Part shown: one piece after another, positions 6,987 through 11,466 of the stretch | Layout: each line of letters opens with the position of its first letter | Position numbering within the stretch: position 1 is the first letter of the stretch | Translations under genes and position numbers: made by a program | Notes under the pieces: model-generated | What the model was told of the DNA's origin: nothing | What the model saw: the letters and a program-made list of their open reading frames with translations, nothing else | The model's database searches: none | From: JAYZAP01 sp964645285 | GTDB lineage: Bacteria > Pseudomonadota > Alphaproteobacteria > JAAXGF01 | NCBI GenBank assembly: GCA_964645285.1 | Contig: CAZYDR010000113.1 | Coordinates: 1-11,466, forward strand | Length of the DNA: 11,466 bases | Direction: 5' to 3'

Positions 6987-7988
6987 ATGAACCACGAAAC
7001 GCCACAGTCCACGACCGCAGCCCACGGCCTCGTCAGTTACATGGCGGAGAGCGCCGAATCGTCTCTCTTTCGCAATGGCAAGGTGCTGACGCGGCGTGAC
7101 CGCGATGGTAACGACGCGGGTGACGACGGCATCGACATCGAGGAACTGAATATCGCCATCGGTGACGCGCGGCCGCTGACGGGCGCGAGTCGAAGAACCG
7201 TCGACATTCACGGCTTCGAACTGCTGGACTGCCCGTTGGCGCGGCCCGGTCTCGACTTCTACGATCACCAGCAGCTGGTGCGCGACTATTACCCTGAATG
7301 TGCCGCCGTCCTGCGCGAGAAGACGGGCGCGGCCCATGTTTTCGCCTTCGACCACAACATCCGCTCGACTGCGGGCAAGGAGAGCCAGCGGCGAATTACG
7401 GGCGGCCAGCAAGTGCAGGGACCGGCGCATCTTGTCCATGGCGACTACACCTTGACCAGCGGGCCGCAACGGCTGTGCTACATGGCAAAACCGCCCAGCG
7501 GCAACGACACCTTGCGTTTGGTCCTGCCCGAGGGCGAGGTACTGCTCAAACAGACGATGGTCGATCGGGCGCTGGCCGGGGACGGGCGGTTCGCGATCAT
7601 CAATGTCTGGCGCAATATCGATGGCGTGGCGGTGGAGAGCGAATCAATGGCCCTGTGCGACGGCCAGACGGTCGGGTCGGACGACCTGATCGTCTTCGAG
7701 ATTCATTACCACGACCGCATCGGCGAGAACTATTTCGCCAAGTTCGCGCCGCAACACGGCTGGCGGTGGTATCCGGCAATGGCGCGCCATGAGGCCCTGT
7801 TGATCAAGCAGTGGGACTCCCATGGCGAGCTGTCGCGCTCCGGCGGCGCGCGATCCGATTCCAGTGTCGGCGACGGCCGGGCGCCCTGCACCTTCAGCTT
7901 TCACACCGCGTTCAAGGATCTCGGCACCCCGACCGATGCGCGCGACCGCCAGAGTATCGAAGTACGTTGCATCGTGGTCTACGACTAA
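6987..7988 (+). CDS. CmcJ/NvfI-family 2-oxoglutarate/Fe(II)-dependent oxygenase (hydroxylase/desaturase)
   Basis: This 333-residue protein resembles the CmcJ/NvfI/AsaB family, named after enzymes of cephamycin and fungal product biosynthesis, which use non-haem iron to hydroxylate or desaturate small molecules. The probable iron site is H151-x-D153 and H306 (in FSFHTAF), with R327 in the IEVR segment a candidate 2-oxoglutarate anchor. Other family landmarks are FDHNIR (121-126), INVWRNIDG (205-213), MALCD (221-225) and a RWYPAM segment (260-265). Length fits. The start is ATG at 6987, with a weak AGG nearby. It is read divergently from the creatininase operon, and the only downstream same-strand genes are YciI and the first Rieske gene, 108 bases away. 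The family assignment is good; the substrate and the exact reaction are unknown, as few bacterial members have been studied. Confidence 0.85.
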   Translation: MNHETPQSTTAAHGLVSYMAESAESSLFRNGKVLTRRDRDGNDAGDDGIDIEELNIAIGDARPLTGASRRTVDIHGFELLDCPLARPGLDFYDHQQLVRDYYPECAAVLREKTGAAHVFAFDHNIRSTAGKESQRRITGGQQVQGPAHLVHGDYTLTSGPQRLCYMAKPPSGNDTLRLVLPEGEVLLKQTMVDRALAGDGRFAIINVWRNIDGVAVESESMALCDGQTVGSDDLIVFEIHYHDRIGENYFAKFAPQHGWRWYPAMARHEALLIKQWDSHGELSRSGGARSDSSVGDGRAPCTFSFHTAFKDLGTPTDARDRQSIEVRCIVVYD

Positions 7989-8010
7989 TACCAAGCTGCC
8001 TTGGTATAAT
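7988..8010. promoter_or_regulatory. Hairpin after the CmcJ-like gene ending in a consensus TATAAT
   Basis: ATACCAAG (7988-7995) and CTTGGTAT (8000-8007) form a perfect eight-base-pair stem with a CTGC loop, starting in the stop codon of the CmcJ-like gene. No T run follows, so it is a poor intrinsic terminator. The right arm runs into TATAAT (8005-8010), a perfect -10 box 87 bases before the YciI start, though the expected -35 position (about 7982-7987) is not a match. It could be a weak terminator, a promoter element, or a copy of a dispersed repeat. Confidence 0.4.
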
Positions 8011-8096
8011 CGACGGACGACACCCTTTCGAGCTTTCAAACCACGCCTCTTGGCGTAAAGTGCCGGGCAATTGACCCACCCGCCCGGAGGCCCCCC

Positions 8097-8387
8097 ATGC
8101 TGTTCGCCGTATCCTGTACCGACAAGGCAAATTCCCTCGACTTGAGGCTTGAGAACCGGCCCGACCATATCGAGTTTCTCAAGGCCAATAGCGGCGCCAT
8201 CAAGGTTGCCGGGCCTTATATCGAGGAAGACGGCGAGGGCATGACGGGCAGCCTGCTGATTGTCGAGGCGGCTGACCTGGCGGCGGCCAAGGCCCTGGCG
8301 GCGGGCGACCCCTACGCCAAGGCGGGCTTGTTCGCCAGTGTCGATATCCGGCCGTGGAAATGGGTGATCGGCAACCCCGACGCCTAG
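8097..8387 (+). CDS. YciI-like family protein
   Basis: This 96-residue protein has the YciI fold signature: an RPDHIEFL segment (21-28) with H24, a GP turn (39-40), a beta strand around SLLIVEA (52-58), a helix through residues 60-70, the DPY motif (71-73) and a closing strand with the Trp-Lys-Trp at 87-89. YciI-like proteins are small ferredoxin-like-fold enzymes or accessory factors. Some, such as the related muconolactone isomerase-like and dehydrochlorinase members, use a His-Asp pair, but most have no assigned reaction. Length is typical. The start is ATG at 8097, with GGAGG six bases upstream, so it is probably well translated. Eight bases separate it from the first Rieske gene, so the two form a likely operon. 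The GYD protein at 10130-10465 is another small ferredoxin-like-fold family, so the cluster carries two such accessory proteins. Confidence 0.88.
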   Translation: MLFAVSCTDKANSLDLRLENRPDHIEFLKANSGAIKVAGPYIEEDGEGMTGSLLIVEAADLAAAKALAAGDPYAKAGLFASVDIRPWKWVIGNPDA

Positions 8388-8395
8388 ACGATCCC

Positions 8396-8746
8396 ATGAA
8401 CGACAGCGCCAACGGCGGTACGGTCCTGTGCCCCCTCGACACTCTTGATGTGCGCGATTCCAAGGGCTTCGTCCTCGGCGAACCGGGGGCGCGGCGAAAG
8501 CTGTTCGTGGTGCGCGACGAGAACGGCGTCTACGGTTACGAGAACTGCTGCCCTCACAGCCGGGGACCGCTGGAATGGGTCGAGGACCAGTTCATGTCCC
8601 TGGACCGCAGCCATATCCAATGCACCCAGCACGGCGCCATGTTCCAGTTGAACGACGGCCTCTGCGTCTACGGCCCCTGCGTCGGCGAAAGCCTGACCCC
8701 GGTCAATATCGCAGTGACCGACGGCAATATTGTGCTGCTGGATTAG
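8396..8746 (+). CDS. Small Rieske [2Fe-2S] protein (first paralogue)
   Basis: This 116-residue soluble Rieske protein would carry one electron at a time through a [2Fe-2S] cluster bound by C52, H54, C76 and H79 (CPH and CTQH boxes, with 21 residues between them). No membrane anchor or Tat signal is present, so it is a ferredoxin-type Rieske protein and not a cytochrome bc1 subunit. Family landmarks LFVVRD (36-41), GYEN (47-50), GLCVYGPC (88-95) and LTP (100-102) are present. The ATG at 8396 is preferred over an upstream in-frame ATG at 8354 that would overlap the YciI gene. It follows YciI by eight bases and is probably coupled to it. Its stop overlaps the PHP gene's stop by four bases, tail to tail. 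No oxygenase alpha subunit or reductase partner is encoded in the window. Confidence 0.93.
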   Translation: MNDSANGGTVLCPLDTLDVRDSKGFVLGEPGARRKLFVVRDENGVYGYENCCPHSRGPLEWVEDQFMSLDRSHIQCTQHGAMFQLNDGLCVYGPCVGESLTPVNIAVTDGNIVLLD

Positions 8747-9642
8747 CTATCGAGCCACACCGAGTTGGACCACGCCTTAAGGCCGTTCACATCCCGCACG
8801 GTGATGCGGAAAAAACTGTCCTTGAAGCGGTCAAGCGGCAAACGGCCCTCGGTCATAGCCTCGCCCTTGACGTATTTCACGCGCGAGCCGCGGCCCTGGG
8901 CGATGATCAGCGATGCCGGCGAGCAGGCGACCACGATCTCGTCGCCCTCGACGCGGACATCGTAGATTTCCGGACCCTGGCTGGAATAGTAGCGACCGGC
9001 CTTGAGGGATTCGAGTATGAGGTCCGGGTCGAGTCGCTCAGCCCACACCTGAACCCAGCCGCCGAAGGCGTCGTGGACCATGCGGTGGGCATCGTCGGTG
9101 GCGTAGGCGGTGAGCCGCCGGCCCTGGTTGAGCAGAGCTTCGCAGAGCGCCCAGCCGTTGCCGCGCTCGTTCTCCATGTGCGAGCCGTAATTGTAGACTT
9201 CGACCGCGTGGGCGCGATCGATAAGATTGGCGTCCTCGGGGGTCATGCCGTTCCATTCGGGATGGGTAAGGCCGATGAAGGCGCCGGCGTCGGCGGCGCG
9301 CCTCGACAGGGCGACGATATCCTCGCCCTCAGCCGGCGGCGCGAAATCGGGCGGCAGGCCAACGGCCAGCACATGCCAGATTTCGCCGTTGAGCATTTTG
9401 GATACGTGAAGTTCGGCGCCGACGATGGTGGTAAAATCATCGCGGCGCAGCGACCGGGTGTCGGTCACAGACCAGTCGTAGATCTCCAGGAAGTGATCAC
9501 TGAGGGTCAGAAAATCGTAGCCCGCCCCATGGTAGCGATCAATTACCTCGGCCGGGGCAAAGGCGCCGTCCGAATTGGTCGAATGTACGTGAAGGTTGCC
9601 CTTGTAGAAACGGCCGGGCCGGCTGAACGGTAGATTCTGCAC
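8743..9642 (-). CDS. PHP-domain metal-dependent hydrolase
   Basis: This 299-residue protein has a PHP (polymerase and histidinol phosphatase) domain, which binds two or three metal ions and hydrolyses phosphate esters. Metal-ligand motifs in order are H18-x-H20 with D25 (GNLHVHSTNSDG), D49-H50 (SDHF), E77 (GAELH), H90, H127 (LTHPEW), and D183/D184 with H186 (TDDAH). Residues about 205-299 form a beta-rich C-terminal region also seen in standalone PHP proteins. Start choice is uncertain. The GTG at 9642 gives a normal lead-in (about 14 residues) to the GRFYKGN motif and has a GAGAG about ten bases upstream. A TTG at 9648 is an alternative. The frame stays open upstream to 10056, but that part is antisense to the second Rieske gene and crosses the operator-like repeat. 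It converges with the first Rieske gene and diverges from the second. The substrate is unknown. Confidence 0.86.
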   Translation of the reverse strand: MQNLPFSRPGRFYKGNLHVHSTNSDGAFAPAEVIDRYHGAGYDFLTLSDHFLEIYDWSVTDTRSLRRDDFTTIVGAELHVSKMLNGEIWHVLAVGLPPDFAPPAEGEDIVALSRRAADAGAFIGLTHPEWNGMTPEDANLIDRAHAVEVYNYGSHMENERGNGWALCEALLNQGRRLTAYATDDAHRMVHDAFGGWVQVWAERLDPDLILESLKAGRYYSSQGPEIYDVRVEGDEIVVACSPASLIIAQGRGSRVKYVKGEAMTEGRLPLDRFKDSFFRITVRDVNGLKAWSNSVWLDS

Positions 9643-9684
9643 GTGCAAAAAACTCTCGAACGCTGGATACCTGGAATTATCGCC

Positions 9685-9707
9685 GCGCGATCTTATATTA
9701 ATCGCGC
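9685..9707. promoter_or_regulatory. Operator-like inverted repeat between PHP and second Rieske genes
   Basis: GCGCGAT (9685-9691) and ATCGCGC (9701-9707) are perfect seven-base inverted arms around a nine-base AT-only centre with TATATT/TAATAT, resembling a -10 box on either strand. A further GCGCGAT occurs at 9754-9760. The repeat lies 43 bases upstream of the PHP start and 73 upstream of the Rieske start, a good place for a dimeric regulator controlling both. No regulator gene is in the window. Confidence 0.5.
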
Positions 9708-9780
9708 CACGGAAAGAAACTATGAATGTGCCACGAACGCCCGTTGCAATGGCGCGCGATTGCGGGCATGACCGTCGGCC

Positions 9781-10149
9781 ATGGAAGACCATCACCCCAG
9801 CAGGGCCGCCCTGTACCGCCTCGACGAGCTTGCCGAACCCGGCTCCAAGGGCTTTACCTTTGGCACGGGCGGTAACCGCCGGAAAATCTTCGTGGTCCGG
9901 GACGCCGGCGGTGTCCACGGCTATGAGAACGTCTGCCCCCACAAGGACATGACTCTTGATGGCATAGCGGACCAGTTTCTTACCTTGGGTAAGAAACACA
10001 TCCTGTGCATCAACCACGGCGCCCGGTTCCGCATCCATGATGGGGTCTGCGTCCACGGGCCGTGCAAGGGCAAACGGCTGACACCGCTGACCATCGAGAT
10101 TGTCGATGGTCAGGTGGTGCTGGCGGCCTCTACTGACCGGCGGACTTGA
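9781..10149 (+). CDS. Small Rieske [2Fe-2S] protein (second paralogue)
   Basis: This 122-residue soluble Rieske protein has cluster ligands C52, H54, C76 and H79, at exactly the same residue numbers as in the protein at 8396-8746. The two align without gaps from residue 11 to 116; by eye about half the positions are identical, including FVVRD, GYEN, the two cysteines of the GPC segment (C90, C95) and LTP. The C-terminus is a few residues longer. The surface differs: more lysine and arginine here (for example NRRK 32-35, KKH 71-73, KGKR 96-99) than in the first copy, so the redox partner may differ. No clear Shine-Dalgarno is visible before the ATG at 9781, which is chosen for alignment with the paralogue. 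It is read divergently from the PHP gene and overlaps the GYD gene tail to tail by 20 bases. Confidence 0.92.
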   Translation: MEDHHPSRAALYRLDELAEPGSKGFTFGTGGNRRKIFVVRDAGGVHGYENVCPHKDMTLDGIADQFLTLGKKHILCINHGARFRIHDGVCVHGPCKGKRLTPLTIEIVDGQVVLAASTDRRT

Positions 10150-10465
10150 AGCCCTTGATGATGCGTTTTCCCGCGCGCATGGCTTGGACCGCTTTCTTCG
10201 ACGACACGGCTATTGTCGTCTTGACGTTGGTGATCCCGCCTCCGGCTGCCGCAGCCATGAGAGCACCCATCATATCGGAATCCTTCTTGTTGCTCTCAAT
10301 GATGACCAAGAAGTCGTACTCGCCGTAGGTCACGTAGTACTCGACCAACTTGCCCCCCGCCGCCTTGGCCAGCGCCGTCACGGCGACAGAGCGGTCCTCC
10401 GGTGTAGCGAGCATGCCCTGCATCCCTTCGAGGGTGTAGTTGCCCTGGGTGATGTAGATGGTCAT
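10130..10465 (-). CDS. GYD-domain protein
   Basis: This 111-residue protein belongs to the GYD family of small ferredoxin-like-fold proteins (dimeric alpha/beta barrel type) of unassigned biochemical role. The signature segment is YGEYDFLVI (47-55), preceded by the N-terminal strand and a TPEDRS helix start (21-26) and followed by a Gly/Ala-rich loop (71-77). The C-terminal tail (90-110) is strongly basic, which is somewhat unusual and might mark a nucleic-acid or acidic-partner contact. The ATG at 10465 is preferred, with GGGAAG seven bases upstream; in-frame ATGs at 10480 and 10498 are less well supported. It overlaps the second Rieske gene by 20 bases tail to tail and diverges from acs. 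GYD proteins are often found beside oxygenases and dehydrogenases, which fits this neighbourhood, but no function can be assigned. Confidence 0.87.
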   Translation of the reverse strand: MTIYITQGNYTLEGMQGMLATPEDRSVAVTALAKAAGGKLVEYYVTYGEYDFLVIIESNKKDSDMMGALMAAAAGGGITNVKTTIAVSSKKAVQAMRAGKRIIKGFKSAGQ

Positions 10466-10505
10466 ATTATTTCTTCCCATTATGTTGTTACCCGGCACAG
10501 CGATA

Positions 10506-10522
10506 TCATCGCTTGGCGATGA
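10506..10522. promoter_or_regulatory. Inverted repeat upstream of the GYD gene
   Basis: TCATCGC (10506-10512) and GCGATGA (10516-10522) form a perfect seven-base-pair stem with a three-base TTG loop, 41 bases upstream of the GYD start. It could be an operator or a hairpin in the leader RNA. No T run follows on either strand. Confidence 0.4.
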
Positions 10523-10586
10523 GAGAAGCCATTAACTCGTGATTGATGTCGCGCGCCTTGCCGTGGGCGGTGATTTGTGCAGATAA

Positions 10587-10610
10587 TTGCGGCCCTTGCG
10601 AATATTGCGG
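10587..10610. promoter_or_regulatory. Triple TTGCG repeat upstream of acs
   Basis: TTGCG occurs at 10587, 10596 and 10605, an exact nine-base period, 37 bases before the acs start. TTGC-containing sites are known for RamB/ScfR-type acetate and short-chain acyl-CoA regulators, so a regulatory role is plausible, but the match is loose. Nine-base spacing is not a full helical turn. No clear -35/-10 pair could be assigned here. Confidence 0.35.
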
Positions 10611-10646
10611 GAAACCGAATTTTGGGAGCAAAAAGGGGCCTACACC

Positions 10647-11466
10647 ATGTCAGAAACTGTCCATCCGGTACCGGCCGAGTGGGCCAGCCGAGCCCATTGC
10701 GATAACGCCAAATACCTAGAGATGTATCAGCGCTCGATCGAGGACCCGGATGGGTTCTGGGCCGAACAGGCGGGACGTCTCGACTGGATCGAGCCGTGGC
10801 ATACGGTCAAGAACACCTCCTACGAAGGCGACGTGCGGATTCGCTGGTTCGAAGGCGCCAAGCTCAACGTCAGTGCCAACTGCCTGGACCGCCATCTAGT
10901 CAGCCGCGGCGACCAGACCGCCATTATCTGGGAGGGCGACGACCCGTCCCACAGCGAGCACATCACCTACAAGGACCTGCACGGGCGGGTCTGCCGTCTG
11001 GCCAACGGCCTAAAAAGCCTTGGCGTAAAAAAGGGCGACCGGGTGACAATCTATCTCTCCATGGTCCCCGAGCTGGCGGTTTCCATGCTGGCCTGCGCCC
11101 GTATCGGCGCCATTCACTCGATCATCTTCGGTGGCTTCTCGGCGGAATCCATTGCCGGGCGCCTCGATGACTGCGAATCCGAATACCTGATTACCGCCGA
11201 CGAAGGGGTTCGCGGCGGCCGCATCATCCCACTCAAGAACATTGCCGACGAGGCCATCGCCAAAGCCCCCCACGTACGCAAGACCGTGGTCGTCAAGCGT
11301 ACCGGCGGTGACACAACCTGGCACGACGATCGCGATGTCTGGTACCACGACCTGGTCGAGGCCGCCTCGCCCAACTGCCCGCCCGAGGCCATGGACGCGG
11401 AGGACCCGCTGTTCATCCTCTACACCTCGGGCTCCACCGGCAAACCCAAGGGTGTGCTCCACACCA
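10647..11466 (+). CDS. acs: Acetyl-CoA synthetase (acetate-CoA ligase), 5' part
   Basis: This is the first 273 codons of an AMP-forming acetyl-CoA synthetase, cut by the window edge (full length is usually about 640-650). The enzyme activates acetate with ATP to acetyl-AMP and then to acetyl-CoA in the cytoplasm. Visible features are the Acs N-terminal domain (a DPDGFWAEQAGRLDW segment, 33-47), the GVKKGDRVTIYL segment (126-137), HSIIFGGFSAESI (157-169), the RGGR CoA-contact region (189-192) and the ATP-binding P-loop YTSGSTGKPKG (259-269). The spacing to the P-loop agrees with characterised Acs proteins. The start is ATG at 10647, with AAGGGG eight bases upstream. A propionyl-CoA synthetase cannot be ruled out from this part alone, but the N-terminal pattern favours Acs. 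It is read divergently from the GYD gene across a 181-base gap. Confidence 0.92.
   Translation, partial: MSETVHPVPAEWASRAHCDNAKYLEMYQRSIEDPDGFWAEQAGRLDWIEPWHTVKNTSYEGDVRIRWFEGAKLNVSANCLDRHLVSRGDQTAIIWEGDDPSHSEHITYKDLHGRVCRLANGLKSLGVKKGDRVTIYLSMVPELAVSMLACARIGAIHSIIFGGFSAESIAGRLDDCESEYLITADEGVRGGRIIPLKNIADEAIAKAPHVRKTVVVKRTGGDTTWHDDRDVWYHDLVEAASPNCPPEAMDAEDPLFILYTSGSTGKPKGVLHT

Noticed and set aside
8575..9633. 352-codon + strand frame spanning Rieske-1 and the PHP gene
   Set aside because: It is out of frame with the Rieske protein and antisense to the PHP protein, and shows no motif of its own.
9722..9952. 76-codon + strand frame starting upstream of Rieske-2
   Set aside because: It has a fair Shine-Dalgarno, but most of it lies in another frame within the Rieske gene and shows no recognisable motif.
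9643..10056. N-terminal extension of the PHP protein up to 10056 or to the ATG at 9792
   Set aside because: This part is antisense to the second Rieske gene, whose motifs are unmistakable, and crosses an operator-like repeat and AT-rich promoter-type sequence; the residues do not look like a PHP protein.

Overview
The window looks like a chromosomal stretch of a high-GC alphaproteobacterium, perhaps a free-living Rhodospirillales-like or marine lineage. This is inferred from strong G/C preference at third codon positions, from a cyclase-TolB-TPR protein typical of that class, and from the mix of corrinoid methyltransferase, EamA transporter, SDR, Rieske and PHP genes. There is no rRNA, tRNA, CRISPR array, transposase or phage gene, and no gene-free stretch over 300 bases. 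The window is cut at both ends: it opens in the last 33 codons of an unidentified gene and closes inside an acetyl-CoA synthetase gene.

Left third (1-3239, all + strand): the tail of an unknown protein, then a corrinoid-binding protein and an MttB-family methyltransferase whose genes overlap by one base, then an EamA/DMT-type transporter. The pair has the classic layout of a methyl-donor:corrinoid methyltransferase system. The methyltransferase has no in-frame UAG, so it belongs to the non-pyrrolysine branch, whose studied members demethylate quaternary amines such as glycine betaine, proline betaine or carnitine. The substrate and the final methyl acceptor cannot be read from the window.

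Middle (3245-6833, all - strand, transcribed right to left): a creatininase-family amidohydrolase, a 93-residue protein I do not recognise, an SDR oxidoreductase overlapping it by 17 bases, and, 57 bases further on, a class III nucleotide cyclase fused to a TolB-like domain and TPR repeats. The first three look like one operon.

Right part (6987-11466): a CmcJ/NvfI-type 2-oxoglutarate oxygenase diverges from the creatininase operon. Then come a YciI-like protein and a small Rieske protein, a PHP-domain metallohydrolase on the opposite strand, a second small Rieske protein that is a clear paralogue of the first, a GYD-domain protein on the opposite strand, and the start of acs. Three tail-to-tail gene pairs meet with a 5-base gap or with overlapping ends, so the region is very compact. 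Regulatory candidates include an inverted repeat between the PHP gene and the second Rieske gene, a hairpin upstream of the GYD gene, a triple TTGCG repeat upstream of acs, and a hairpin ending in TATAAT after the CmcJ-like gene.

The most interesting parts are the non-pyrrolysine MttB/corrinoid pair with its transporter, and the cluster at 5.06-10.47 kb (creatininase, orphan protein, SDR, CmcJ-like oxygenase, YciI, two Rieske proteins, PHP hydrolase, GYD). The latter could be an undescribed small-molecule pathway, but that is inference from proximity only.
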